The notes below the pieces were generated by a model, which made no database searches, was not told where the DNA came from, and saw only the letters and a program-made list of their open reading frames with translations. From Saccharopolyspora galaxeae (GTDB lineage Bacteria > Actinomycetota > Actinomycetes > Mycobacteriales > Pseudonocardiaceae), in contig NZ_JADDUE010000004.1 of NCBI RefSeq assembly GCF_016526145.1, positions 186,001-250,000 of the forward strand: DNA of 64,000 nucleotides, in the 5' to 3' direction. Position numbers and translations under genes: made by a program. Of this stretch, positions 35,014-44,154 are shown one piece after another. The stretch's first letter is position 1. The number at the start of each line of letters is the position of its first letter.

Positions 35014-35658
35014 TCAGCCGGGCTTGCTCGCCAACAAGTAGCCCTGCTGCGTTCGCTCCGCTCCCGCGACGGGTTCGCGCAGCAGCCGGGCGTGGACGGG
35101 AAGTCCGGCCGCCGCCAGCAGTTCGGCGACGTGCTCGGGCTGGTGCCGGAGGAACTCGAGCGAGATCGCGCGGCCGAACGCTTCGGTGAAGCGCAACGGC
35201 TCGTCGCCGACCTGGAAGACCAGCAGCACGTGGCCACCGGGCGCGAGAACGCGGTGGAACTCCGCGAAAGCCTCCGGGAGTCGTTCCGGCGGGACGTGGA
35301 TGATCGAGTAGCTCGCGACCACGCCGCCCAAGGAATCCTCCGGCACGGGCAGTTCCAGCATCGAGCCCACCTCGAACCGGATGTCCGGGTGCGCGCGGGC
35401 GGCCACCTCGAGCATCCCCGGCGAGAGGTCGATCCCGAAAACCGACAAACCCAGCTCGCGCAGGTGCGCCGTGGTGCGGCCCGTCCCGCAGCCGACATCG
35501 GCGACCCGACCACCCTCCGGGACGAGTTCCGCGAACGCCGCCAGCAGCGCTCGGTCCAGCGGCTTGCCCGCCAACTCGTCGCGGAAGTGCCCGGCCCAGT
35601 CGGCGGCCAGCACGTCGTACGACTCGCGCGTGCTGCGCAGGAAACCCGGTTCGTCCAC
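35014..35658 (-). CDS. Class I SAM-dependent methyltransferase
   Basis: This 214-residue methyltransferase of the Methyltransf_25/11 type has motif I VADVGCGTGRT near residue 52, GIDLSPGMLEVA near residue 74, and a post-I acidic residue in FEVGSMLELP. Substrate unknown; related proteins act on small molecules. It is a single gene between the type VII-associated operon and the divergent metG. Confidence 0.82.
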   Translation of the reverse strand: MDEPGFLRSTRESYDVLAADWAGHFRDELAGKPLDRALLAAFAELVPEGGRVADVGCGTGRTTAHLRELGLSVFGIDLSPGMLEVAARAHPDIRFEVGSMLELPVPEDSLGGVVASYSIIHVPPERLPEAFAEFHRVLAPGGHVLLVFQVGDEPLRFTEAFGRAISLEFLRHQPEHVAELLAAAGLPVHARLLREPVAGAERTQQGYLLASKPG

Positions 35659-35919
35659 GAGCGGAGACTAGACGGCGACGCGGCCACCGAGGCGGGGAAC
35701 GCGCGAACTCCCCGCGCCCCGGATCGCCGCCGCACCGCGAGGGCTGCCGGGACGGGACCGCCCGCCCGGTAGGATGGCGCCGATTCGCGGTTACCATCCG
35801 CGGCCGCGTGCGCAGGCCTTCTGCCGAAGGCAGGACCGGCGTCCCGCCGACCGGAAGCCGCGCATCCCGCGCGACGAGCGCGACCATCCTCACCGAAAAC
35901 GGTATTGGAGCTTTCCAGC

Positions 35920-37638
35920 ATGACCCGCCACCTGGTAACCAGTGCGCTTCCGTACATCAACGGCATCAAGCACCTGGGCAACATGGTCGGGTCCATGCTC
36001 CCCGCCGACGTCCACGCCCGGTACCTGCGCCAACGCGGCCACGAGGTGCTGTTCATCTGCGCCACCGACGAGCACGGCACGCCCGCCGAGCTGGCCGCGG
36101 CCGAAGCGGGCCTGCCGGTCGCCGAGTTCTGCGCGCAGCAGCACCAGGTGCAGGCCGAGATCTACCGCGGTTTCGGGCTGTCCTTCGACCACTTCGGCCG
36201 CAGCTCTTCACCGCAGAACCGCGACATCACCCAGCACTTCGCGCGGAAGCTGCACGAGCACGGCTTCATCGAGCAGCACGCGGTGCGGCAGGTCTACTCG
36301 GCCGCCGACGGGCGATTCCTGCCGGACCGCTACATCGTCGGCACCTGCCCCTACTGCGGTTACCAGCGGGCGCGCGGCGACCAGTGCGAGAACTGCACGC
36401 GGGTGCTGGACCCGACCGACCTGATCGAACCGCGTTCGGCGATCAGCGGCAGCACCGAGCTGGAAGTGCGCGAGACCAAGCACCTGTTCCTCACCCAGTC
36501 GAAGCTCACCGACGAGGTCGAGCGGTGGCTGGACGCCAACAGCGCCTCGTGGCCCACGCTGTCCTCCTCGATCGCGCGGAAATGGCTCACCGAAGGCCTG
36601 CACGACCGGTCCATCACCCGCGACCTGGACTGGGGCGTCGCCGTGCCCGGCGACACCTGGCCGGAGCTGGCCGAAGAGGGCAAGGTCTTCTACGTCTGGT
36701 TCGACGCCCCGATCGAATACATCGGTGCCACCAAGGAATGGGCCGACGAGGCACCGGAGCAGCGGGACTGGAAGTCCTGGTGGTACGAGGCCGACGACGT
36801 GACCTACACGGAGTTCATGGCCAAGGACAACGTCCCCTTCCACACCGTGATGTTCCCGGCCACGCTGCTGGGCACCCGCGAGCCGTGGAAGAAGGTCGAC
36901 CACGTCCAGTCGTTCAACTGGCTCACCTACTACGGCGGGAAGTTCTCCACCAGCGAGCAGCGCGGCATCTTCACCGACCAGGCGCTGGAGCTGATGGGCG
37001 CGGACTACTGGCGGTACTTCCTGATCGCGAACGCGCCGGAGTCCGACGACGCGTCGTTCTCGTGGGAACTGTTCGCCTCGGTGGTGAACAAGGACCTCGC
37101 CGACACCCTCGGCAACTTCGTCAACCGGGTGCTTTCGTTCAGCCGCAAGCGGTTCGGCGAGCAGGTGCCCGCCGGTGGCGAGCCGGGTGAACCGGAGCGG
37201 CGGCTGGCCGGCGAGGTCGCGCGGCTGCTCGGCGACTACCAGGACAACCTGGAGGCCAACCAGTTCCGCAAGGCGGCCCAGGCGTTGCGGGCGTTGTGGA
37301 GCGCGGGCAACTCCTACCTGGAGGAGAAGGCCCCGTGGATCGAGATCCGCACCGATCAGGAAGCCGCCGCGCTCACGCTGCGCACGGCGATGAACCTGAT
37401 CTACCTGTACGCGGTGGTCTCGGAGCCGCTGATTCCGGGCGCGGCGCAGTCGATGCGGGAGGCGTTCGCCGCCGACGACCCGGCGCGGCGCTGGGTCACC
37501 ACCGACGAAGCCACCTCGTTCGGCCTCGTCGAAGCGGGCACCGGCTTCACCATCCCGCCGGTGCTGTTCAAGAAGATCACCGACGATGAGCTGGCCGACT
37601 ACCGCACCCGCTTCGGCGCCGAACCAGCCGAGAGCTGA
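35920..37638 (+). CDS. metG: Methionyl-tRNA synthetase
   Basis: This class I synthetase charges tRNA-Met. The 572-residue protein has the HIGH-equivalent HLGN near residue 20, a zinc knuckle CPYC...CENC near residues 142-158, and the KMSKS-equivalent KFSTS near residue 342, in which the second Lys is replaced by Thr. The anticodon-binding helical domain follows and no C-terminal tRNA-binding extension is present. The ATG at 35920 has GGAG nine bases upstream. The KFSTS variant marks a distinct MetRS subgroup, so the genome may hold another copy. Confidence 0.94.
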   Translation: MTRHLVTSALPYINGIKHLGNMVGSMLPADVHARYLRQRGHEVLFICATDEHGTPAELAAAEAGLPVAEFCAQQHQVQAEIYRGFGLSFDHFGRSSSPQNRDITQHFARKLHEHGFIEQHAVRQVYSAADGRFLPDRYIVGTCPYCGYQRARGDQCENCTRVLDPTDLIEPRSAISGSTELEVRETKHLFLTQSKLTDEVERWLDANSASWPTLSSSIARKWLTEGLHDRSITRDLDWGVAVPGDTWPELAEEGKVFYVWFDAPIEYIGATKEWADEAPEQRDWKSWWYEADDVTYTEFMAKDNVPFHTVMFPATLLGTREPWKKVDHVQSFNWLTYYGGKFSTSEQRGIFTDQALELMGADYWRYFLIANAPESDDASFSWELFASVVNKDLADTLGNFVNRVLSFSRKRFGEQVPAGGEPGEPERRLAGEVARLLGDYQDNLEANQFRKAAQALRALWSAGNSYLEEKAPWIEIRTDQEAAALTLRTAMNLIYLYAVVSEPLIPGAAQSMREAFAADDPARRWVTTDEATSFGLVEAGTGFTIPPVLFKKITDDELADYRTRFGAEPAES

Positions 37639-37740
37639 CCCCGGACCGACACACCGCGCCTCCCTAGCTCAACGCGGGTTTGTTCCGGGGTTGCGGCTGG
37701 CGGGTGGTGGCCGCGCACGTCGGGCGTCGGCTCTGGAACC

Positions 37741-37791
37741 GAGCGAAGGGGTCGTTCGCCCCGATAGATGGAGTGCGGAGCTCCTTCACTC
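37741..37791 (+). repeat. 51-bp palindromic element, copy 7
   Basis: This is the most degenerate copy, between convergent metG and cysG. The left arm GAGCGAAGGGGTCGTTCGCC is recognisable, but the right arm (GGAGCTCCTTCACTC) has lost much of the pairing. It ends 5 bp from the cysG stop. Confidence 0.7.
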
Positions 37792-37796
37792 GAAGT

Positions 37797-39038
37797 TCAG
37801 CGCCGCGATTGCGGAGTCAGGTCGGCGACCGGGCCGATGATGATCACGGCCGGGGGTTTCACGTCCTGCTCGGCGACGGCGTCGGCGACCTCGGCCAGCG
37901 TGCTGCGCACCGTGGCCTGGGTGCGCATGGTGCCTTCTTGCACGATCGCCACCGGCGATTTCGGGTCGCGGCCGTGCTCCAGCAGCACCGCCGCGAACTC
38001 GCCGATGCGCTTGACCGCCATCATCAGCACCAGCGTGCCCTTGAGCTTCGCCAGCGCGGGCCAGTCCACCAGTGAAGTCTCGTCGTGCGGCCCGACGTGC
38101 CCGGACACCACGACGACCTCGTGCGCCACCCCGCGGTGCGTCACCGGCACGTCGGACACCGCGGGAACCGAGAACGCGCTGGTGATTCCGGGTACGGCGG
38201 TCACCGCCACGCCCGCTTCCACGCAGGCGAGCAGTTCCTCGTAGCCGCGGCCGAACACGTACGGGTCGCCGCCTTTGAGGCGCACCACGAACTTCCCGGC
38301 CCGCGCGTGCTCGACCAGCAGCGAGTTGATCACGTCCTGGTTCGCCGCGCGCCCGTACGGGATCTTCGAGGCGTCGACGACCTCCACGTGCGGCCCGAGC
38401 TCTTCGAGCAGTTCGCGCGGCGCGAGCCGATCGGTGATCACCACGTCGGCGCGGCCGAGCAGCTGCCGCCCGCGCACCGTGATCAGGTCGGGTGCGCCGG
38501 GACCGCCGCCGACCAGGGCGACACCGGGTGCGGGCGGCTCGGCGCGGTCGTCGGCCACGCCCGTGCGCAGCGCCTCGACCAGCGCGTCCCGGACCGCCGC
38601 CGAACGCTGGTGCGCCCCGCCGGCGAGCACGCCCACCAGCAGGCCGTCGTGCTCGGCGACCGCGGGCGTGACCGCGGTGCCCTGCGAAGCGTCGTCGGCG
38701 CGCACGCAGAAGATCCGCTCCCGATCGGCTTCCGCGGCGACGGCCGCGTTCACCTCGCTGCCCGTCGCGCATGCCACCGCGTACCAAGCGTCCGCGAGGT
38801 CACCGTCCGCGTAGCGGCGGCGATGCCAGGTGAGCTCCCCTGCCTCGGCCATCGCTTCAACGGCCGGGGTCGCCTCCGGTGAGACGATCTCCACCCGCGC
38901 GCCCGCGTTGATCAGCCGCGGCACCCGCCGCTGCGCCACGGTGCCCGCGCCGACCACCACCACCCGCTTGCCGGTGAGATCGAGGCCCGCGAAGTAGTGG
39001 TGCTCGGCAGGTTCCGGGGTAGCTGAGTGCGTGGTCAT
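37797..39038 (-). CDS. cysG: Siroheme synthase-type fusion: precorrin-2 dehydrogenase and uroporphyrinogen-III C-methyltransferase
   Basis: This 413-residue protein makes precorrin-2, the entry compound for cobalamin, and possibly sirohydrochlorin. The N-terminal domain (about 15-160) has the NAD-binding VVVVGAGTVAQRRVPRL and a VRADD segment. The C-terminal CobA/SUMT domain (about 170-410) has LVGGGPGAPDLITVRG, RLKGGDPYVFGRGYEE and GITSAFSVPA. The ATG at 39038 is chosen as the first start before the conserved region. M. tuberculosis carries cysG directly before cobB (Rv2847c, Rv2848c); here about 6.8 kb intervene. Confidence 0.93.
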   Translation of the reverse strand: MTTHSATPEPAEHHYFAGLDLTGKRVVVVGAGTVAQRRVPRLINAGARVEIVSPEATPAVEAMAEAGELTWHRRRYADGDLADAWYAVACATGSEVNAAVAAEADRERIFCVRADDASQGTAVTPAVAEHDGLLVGVLAGGAHQRSAAVRDALVEALRTGVADDRAEPPAPGVALVGGGPGAPDLITVRGRQLLGRADVVITDRLAPRELLEELGPHVEVVDASKIPYGRAANQDVINSLLVEHARAGKFVVRLKGGDPYVFGRGYEELLACVEAGVAVTAVPGITSAFSVPAVSDVPVTHRGVAHEVVVVSGHVGPHDETSLVDWPALAKLKGTLVLMMAVKRIGEFAAVLLEHGRDPKSPVAIVQEGTMRTQATVRSTLAEVADAVAEQDVKPPAVIIIGPVADLTPQSRR

Positions 39039-39444
39039 GCCGTCCGTCGTTCGAGTAGCTGTTCGCCGCGGCGACGTCGCCGGGGCCGGAGTGACGCGCG
39101 AGAGGCGTCCGGCGGGTTCGGACTCGCGTCGCCTCCGCCAGCCGTCCCATCTTGTCATGGAAGCCGCAGGCACCGAAGGACCGAGCAGCTCAGCGTGGTC
39201 CCGAGACCGGCCACAGTGGAGTCCGCGGGCAGTCCCGGCGGCCCCATCGGCACCACCGGTGTCCGCGGCTTCGGCCGCAGCATCCTCACCCGCCCGGCGA
39301 CGAAGGTCAAACTCCGGTGAATTCGCTCACCGATCTCCGTCGCGCCGCGGAACCACCTGGTCACCGGCTGGTTTCGTTGCCTCGGCACGGGAGGCGGCGC
39401 ATCCTTGGGACACGAACTCCAAGTCCGCACTCCGGGAGGCGGTC
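39039..39444. other. Intergenic stretch without a supported gene
   Basis: About 400 bp lie between the divergent cysG and DUF1876 genes. The frame of the DUF1876 gene stays open upstream to 39031, but the extra residues are low-complexity Arg/Ser/Ala sequence without homology signs. The only clear signal is GGGAGG just before 39445. Both promoters should lie here. Confidence 0.4.
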
Positions 39445-39714
39445 ATGCACGCGAACCGCAATCTCACGCTGGACATGCAAGTCCTCGAGGCCGGCGCGAA
39501 AACGACGGCGGACATCGGGATGATCACCGGGGACGGCCGGGCGCTGCACGGGCACGGCACGGCGCGGCGGCACCCGGACGACGCGGACGTCCCGCAGATC
39601 GGCGACGAGATCGCGATCGCCCGCACGCTGTTCGAGCTCGGCCACAAGCTGCTGGACACCGCGGCCACCGACATCGGCGAACGCCAGCACCGCCGGGTGC
39701 ACCTGATGGCTTAG
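39445..39714 (+). CDS. DUF1876 (dsRBD-fold) protein
   Basis: This 89-residue protein matches the actinobacterial DUF1876 family: an N-terminal strand, an HGHGTARRHPDDADVPQIGD segment near residue 36 and a C-terminal helix (IARTLFELGHKLLDTAATDI). The family adopts a double-stranded-RNA-binding-like fold and some members are induced under stress, but the function is not known. GGGAGG precedes the ATG. It stands alone and is convergent with the eCIS-like gene. Confidence 0.8.
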   Translation: MHANRNLTLDMQVLEAGAKTTADIGMITGDGRALHGHGTARRHPDDADVPQIGDEIAIARTLFELGHKLLDTAATDIGERQHRRVHLMA

Positions 39715-39774
39715 CGCGGCACGCCCACTGCGCCCGGTGATGACGTTGCGGACAGCGCCACCGCCGGGGCTGCA

Positions 39775-41133
39775 CTACTGCTGATTCTTGCGGTTCGCGG
39801 TATCCCTCTCGAACTGCCGGAGATCGACATCCACCATGTCGTAGTATCGCGCGCCAGGTACTCTATCGAGCGCATCGTAATGATCTTTGCCCATTCCTAC
39901 GTAGCGGACACCGTCTGCAACAGCACCCTCAACCGCCTTCTTGAAGTGCTTGTTCCTCCGGTTTCGCATCTCGATTTCCTTATCGTCCAGCGTCATGCCG
40001 GAATGGTCGCCCATCCGGGTCGCATCAGTCTTGGCCGTTTCGTCCTCTTTGCCACGTTCCCGTAGTTCTTCGAGGAGGACTTTGAGGTAGCTCTCCAGCG
40101 GCCCCGCGAAACGATGCGTATCCTCGTCGGCAAATGCTTCCCAGAGGGAACCACCACGGGGAAGGCCTTTGACGAAATGGTTCACATCGTCCCTGAGGAG
40201 GTCGGCAGCCTTGGCGACTCCGGTTCTGTCGGATTTCGTCTTCTTGGTGGCCGCGTACTCCGCAACCAACTTTTCCTGCGCAGGTTTCTTGGGCTCCTTA
40301 CTTCGAACATCCTTGCCGTACTGCCACGCGATCTTCAGATACCCCTGCAACATCCGCCCGTATTTATCGACTTCATCCGTCGGCCCGGGAGGACGTTCCC
40401 CGGGGCGTTGCAGCTGCTTAATCAGAATTGCCGCGACCTCACCCAACTTGGGATACAGCGATTCGGCACCGTGTGCGACCACATCGGACTGCGGCTCGGA
40501 CATGCCGACCCTTTCGAGGGTCGCACCCAATTCGTCTTCGTATGCCTTCTTCGTGTGCGGCTCCCCCGCGAAGCCGTCGGTGACGAAGGGCTCGTACAAG
40601 AAACGGTCCGAATCGACCGCGTTGAGCACGTGCGGCAAGGTAACCTTGCTGTGGCGCTCCCCGAGCACATTGGTGAGGTTTTGGTCGAACCGGACCCAGG
40701 TCCCCTCACTCGCGGCCCCCGGCAGGTTGCCCAAGTAATCAGTGTTCCCAGCTGCGTGGTCCTCGAACTCCTGCAGCGACGTGTAGTCGTGAACGAGATC
40801 GTCATCCACTAGTTTCTTCTGCTCGTCATTGAGAGTGCCGTCGGTCGACGGAATTTTCTGCCCATTGACGAACGCCAACCGCTGGACGGCAGCCGGCGCG
40901 GTCGGCAGCGCTCCGGTATCGCCATGTGTCGAACGTGTCGTCTCCTCCCCGACCGGAGCGGCCGGCGCATGGGGCGACGAGCGCCGAGCGATCATGTCCG
41001 CCACCGCCGCGTTGCCCAATTTCTGCTGCAGATCCAGCAGCGCTGACGCCGGAGTCGCCGGTCCCCGGCCCGGCGTCGGGCGGCTCGACGGCTTCCGGCG
41101 CGCGTTGTCGTCGATCTCGTGACGGGCGTGCAT
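39775..41133 (-). CDS. Putative eCIS-associated effector with TraB-like C-terminal domain
   Basis: This 452-residue protein starts with a disordered Pro/Arg-rich segment followed by LLDLQQKLGNAAVADMIARR near residue 33. That pattern resembles the LQRSAGNAAV leader of many actinobacterial proteins linked to extracellular contractile injection systems. The body contains VLGERHSKVTLPHVLNAV near residue 160 and, at the C terminus, MRNRRNKHF and VRYVGMGKDHYDALDRV. These recall TraB/PrgY-type domains with a GERH-like N-terminal motif and a C-terminal VGxGHL-like motif. AGGAGG lies five bases before the ATG. No contractile-sheath genes are in the window. Function is inference. Confidence 0.5.
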   Translation of the reverse strand: MHARHEIDDNARRKPSSRPTPGRGPATPASALLDLQQKLGNAAVADMIARRSSPHAPAAPVGEETTRSTHGDTGALPTAPAAVQRLAFVNGQKIPSTDGTLNDEQKKLVDDDLVHDYTSLQEFEDHAAGNTDYLGNLPGAASEGTWVRFDQNLTNVLGERHSKVTLPHVLNAVDSDRFLYEPFVTDGFAGEPHTKKAYEDELGATLERVGMSEPQSDVVAHGAESLYPKLGEVAAILIKQLQRPGERPPGPTDEVDKYGRMLQGYLKIAWQYGKDVRSKEPKKPAQEKLVAEYAATKKTKSDRTGVAKAADLLRDDVNHFVKGLPRGGSLWEAFADEDTHRFAGPLESYLKVLLEELRERGKEDETAKTDATRMGDHSGMTLDDKEIEMRNRRNKHFKKAVEGAVADGVRYVGMGKDHYDALDRVPGARYYDMVDVDLRQFERDTANRKNQQ

Positions 41134-41373
41134 CGTTGCCTCCTGCAAGGTCGACCCCAACGCAATGCCGCCGCACGGAGACTTTCCCCGGATCAATCGC
41201 CGCACGAGGCCGGTCGAACCAGCGTGGCCCGGATTTCCCTGCCCTCGCCAGAGCCGACACGTCGCCATCGGGCGAAGCGCCGTTGCCCGAAAGTGCCCGC
41301 CGTGCTGCCCCAACGGGCACGGTCGCCGACAACTGCCCGCGTCACGGTCGGCTGTTCGGCGTTGATCCGACGT

Positions 41374-42786
41374 TCAGGCGCGCACGCCCGGGATCAGTTG
41401 CAGCTGCACGGAGTTCGAGCCCGCTGCCGCGCGGGCGGCGGTGTGCAGCGGAAGCCCGTCGCCGGTCGTGACCAGGGCGACCAGACGGCCCTCGCGGGCG
41501 AGAGCCGCGGCGGTTGCCGCGCAGCCGGAGTCCGCCGCGTGCGTTACCGCGCCTGGATGCACGAGGTCTCCCACCAGGTCCAGGTCTTCGGCCCGACCCA
41601 CGATCGCCGCAGCGCGGCGGAGTTCGGTCTCGGCGCGGGGCGTGCGCAAGTCCGCCGGGCCGGGACCGAGGCCGATCACGGTGAGCCGCCCGCGCGGGCG
41701 GACCCGGGCGACCGCGACGGTGACCCCGCCGTCGCTGATCTTGGGGACCACCAGTTCCGCCACTTCGCCGGGTCCGGTGGAGAGGTCGCGCCCGTTGGAG
41801 ACGACCGGCTCGGAATCGGGGGCAGCTTCCTGGACGACAGCCGTAAGGTCCGCCCCGGAAGCAGCATCCCCGTCGCCGACCGCCGCATCTTCCGCCGCCC
41901 GCAGCGCGGCCGCTTCGGCGACGCTGGGCGTTCCCGACTCGGCGAGCACCGCTGAACTGGGATTCGGCACCGGCACCCCGGCCAACTCGTCCGCCGGGTA
42001 GAGCCGCAGCGGCAACTCGACGTCGGTCGCGTGCCAGAACCCGAGGTCCTGCACCGCTTCCAGGATTCCGCTCTCGTCGGCCTTCGCTTCCGCGGTGGCG
42101 AACGCGCGGACGGCCCGCGGATCGAGCCCGTGCTCGCGATCCAGCTTCGCGATCAGCCCGGTAACCGCGGTGCGCGAAACTCCGCGCACCGAACCGATCC
42201 CGACCACGAGCGTGCGCGGGAGGATCCGCACCTCGTGCTCGCCCGGTTCCGCACCAGGGCGCCGATCATCCACCACGATCGTCCACAGTGGCTCGTCGCA
42301 GTCGGTCGAGACGTTCGAGGGCAGCGCAGGCATCGGGAATCCGCGCGGATTCCGCAGCAGCACGGGCGCACCACCGGCGATCGCCGCGCCGCATTCGGCC
42401 AGCGAACCGTCCGCAGTGGCGTCCAGCGAGTCCAGCACCTCGTCCAGCGGATCGACCGCAGCACCCGCGGTGACCACCGGAACAAGGCCCAGCACCTCGG
42501 AAATCCGCTCGGCCAAGGCACGCGAGCCGCCGGAAACGGTGACCGCGAACCGCTCGTCCACGCACACCACGTCCGGATCCGACGCCTCGTCGCGCAGCAG
42601 CGGCGCGACCGACCGGACCGCCGCGCCCACCGGGAGGAACAGGACCACAGCGTCCAAAGAGGACCAATTCCGCCTTAGCGCGGGTCCGGTCGAGCCGTCC
42701 ACCAGCACCGCATCCGGGCCGAGGCGGGCGGCCAGGTCGGCGGCGGTGCGCTGCTCCTGCGGGGTGCGCGGGAACAGCCCGAGCAC
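41374..42786 (-). CDS. cbiG: CbiG-type cobalamin protein with truncated CobJ-like C terminus
   Basis: The N-terminal 300 or so residues match CbiG, the enzyme that opens the ring lactone of cobalt-precorrin-5A in the anaerobic route (DAVVLFLPVGAAVRSVAPLL near residue 45, VVGIGSVRGVSRTAV near residue 200). After a linker of about 60 residues comes only the first half of a tetrapyrrole methylase domain (LTVIGLGPGPADLRTPRAET near residue 365). The protein stops at LIPGVRA, where the PGVTA motif of CobJ normally sits mid-domain, and the SSGDPG motif is degraded to TTGDGL. A complete CobJ exists in cobIJ. The GTG start shares a base with the cobL2 stop. Confidence 0.8.
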   Translation of the reverse strand: MLGLFPRTPQEQRTAADLAARLGPDAVLVDGSTGPALRRNWSSLDAVVLFLPVGAAVRSVAPLLRDEASDPDVVCVDERFAVTVSGGSRALAERISEVLGLVPVVTAGAAVDPLDEVLDSLDATADGSLAECGAAIAGGAPVLLRNPRGFPMPALPSNVSTDCDEPLWTIVVDDRRPGAEPGEHEVRILPRTLVVGIGSVRGVSRTAVTGLIAKLDREHGLDPRAVRAFATAEAKADESGILEAVQDLGFWHATDVELPLRLYPADELAGVPVPNPSSAVLAESGTPSVAEAAALRAAEDAAVGDGDAASGADLTAVVQEAAPDSEPVVSNGRDLSTGPGEVAELVVPKISDGGVTVAVARVRPRGRLTVIGLGPGPADLRTPRAETELRRAAAIVGRAEDLDLVGDLVHPGAVTHAADSGCAATAAALAREGRLVALVTTGDGLPLHTAARAAAGSNSVQLQLIPGVRA

Positions 42787-43982
42787 TACGGCTCCTTCCG
42801 GCGGCCGGAGACCACCACCACCGCGGCGGCCGGTTCCAGCTTCGAGCCGCCGTCGTCCAGCTCGACGAGCCGGCTCGCGGCCAGCTGCACGCCCCGCACC
42901 TCGTAGCCCGCGGCGCGCAACGCGTCCCGGGTCGGGCCGACGCGCTCCAGCTCCGTCAGTTCGATCACGACCCGCGAGGCACCGGCGTGCGCGCAGGCGG
43001 TGACCACGTCGGCGCCACCGCCGCCGACGAAGACCGCGTCCGGTTTCGGCAGTTCCCGCAACGACTTCGGAGCTTCGCCCTCCTCGACCCGCACGTCCAC
43101 GCCGTGCCCGGCCGCGTTCGTCACCAGCCGCACCACCTGCGCCTCGTCCGACTCGACCGCGACCGTGGCCGAGCCCATCCGGGCGCATTCCACCGCGACC
43201 GAACCGGAACCGGCGCCGACGTCCCACACCAGCGTGCCGGGACGCGGGGCGAGCTCGGCCAGCGCCACCGCCCGCACCTCGGCGGGAGTGATGTCGCCGT
43301 CGCGGTGCGAGAACTCGTCCTCGGACAGGCCCCACGAGTCGGGCAGCCGCTCACCCCCGAACAGCCAGCTGCGCGGCCCCTGCTCGTGCGCCTGGTTCGT
43401 GCACAGCACGACCGAATTCGCCGCCCAAGTGCGAGTGGCAGCCTCGGCCGGATCGACCGGCGTGAACTTCTCGTCCGGACCGCCGACGTCCTCGCCCACC
43501 AGCAGCGTCCGCCGCCAGCCCGCCAGTCCGGAGGCCAGCTGCGCCGGACCGGCGTCCGGTGCGGTCAGCACCAGCACGGCCGGGCGCGCCCGGCACAGGT
43601 TGATCACCCTCGGCAGGTCCTGCTCGCCGGGGACGGCCACCGGCACGTCCTCCCACGGGCGGCCGATGTGCGCCATCAGCTTCGCCACCGCCGAGGCGGC
43701 GGGCAGCACCGAGCAGCGGATCCCGCGGTCCCGCAACGACCGCAGCACGCCGAAGAAACCGGGGTCGCCGTCCACCAGCACCACGCCGGTCTCCGCACCG
43801 GCCAATGCGGACAGCGCGCCGAGCGCGGACTCCAGCGGTTCCAGTTCCAGCGTCCGGGCCTGCTCGGGGGCGTGCGCGTTGAGATTCCTGCGCGCTCCCA
43901 CCACGAGTCGCGCCGACCCCAGCGCCTCCGCGGCACCCGCGGGCAGCCCCGCACCGTCGATCCCGACCACCGTGACCGTCAC
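42786..43982 (-). CDS. CobL/CbiET-type precorrin-6Y methyltransferase, copy 2
   Basis: This second CbiE-CbiT fusion of 398 residues is diverged from copy 1. The CbiE half begins VTVVGIDGAGLPAG and carries LVDGDPGFFGVLRSL where copy 1 has ASGDPMFHG. The CbiT half has WDVGAGSGSVAVECARMG near residue 265 and FVGGGGADV. It may serve a different intermediate, such as the cobalt-containing one, or have changed function. The GTG at 43982 is chosen for GAGGTG upstream. It lies between cbiG and cobM2, all on the minus strand. Confidence 0.85.
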   Translation of the reverse strand: MTVTVVGIDGAGLPAGAAEALGSARLVVGARRNLNAHAPEQARTLELEPLESALGALSALAGAETGVVLVDGDPGFFGVLRSLRDRGIRCSVLPAASAVAKLMAHIGRPWEDVPVAVPGEQDLPRVINLCRARPAVLVLTAPDAGPAQLASGLAGWRRTLLVGEDVGGPDEKFTPVDPAEAATRTWAANSVVLCTNQAHEQGPRSWLFGGERLPDSWGLSEDEFSHRDGDITPAEVRAVALAELAPRPGTLVWDVGAGSGSVAVECARMGSATVAVESDEAQVVRLVTNAAGHGVDVRVEEGEAPKSLRELPKPDAVFVGGGGADVVTACAHAGASRVVIELTELERVGPTRDALRAAGYEVRGVQLAASRLVELDDGGSKLEPAAAVVVVSGRRKEP

Positions 43983-44154
43983 GTCACCCACCTCGTCCCG
44001 GCGTGCACGCCGTCTCATCGCACGAACATCACCACCTTGCCACGCCCGGCCGCCGGGAGCGGGGACGTGGTGGCCGGGCACGCGGAGGCCGCGTGCCCGC
44101 CTGTCGCACGGGCCGGGGCGCCGCGCAGCCGCGGCGTCCCGGTCCACAGTGGAG

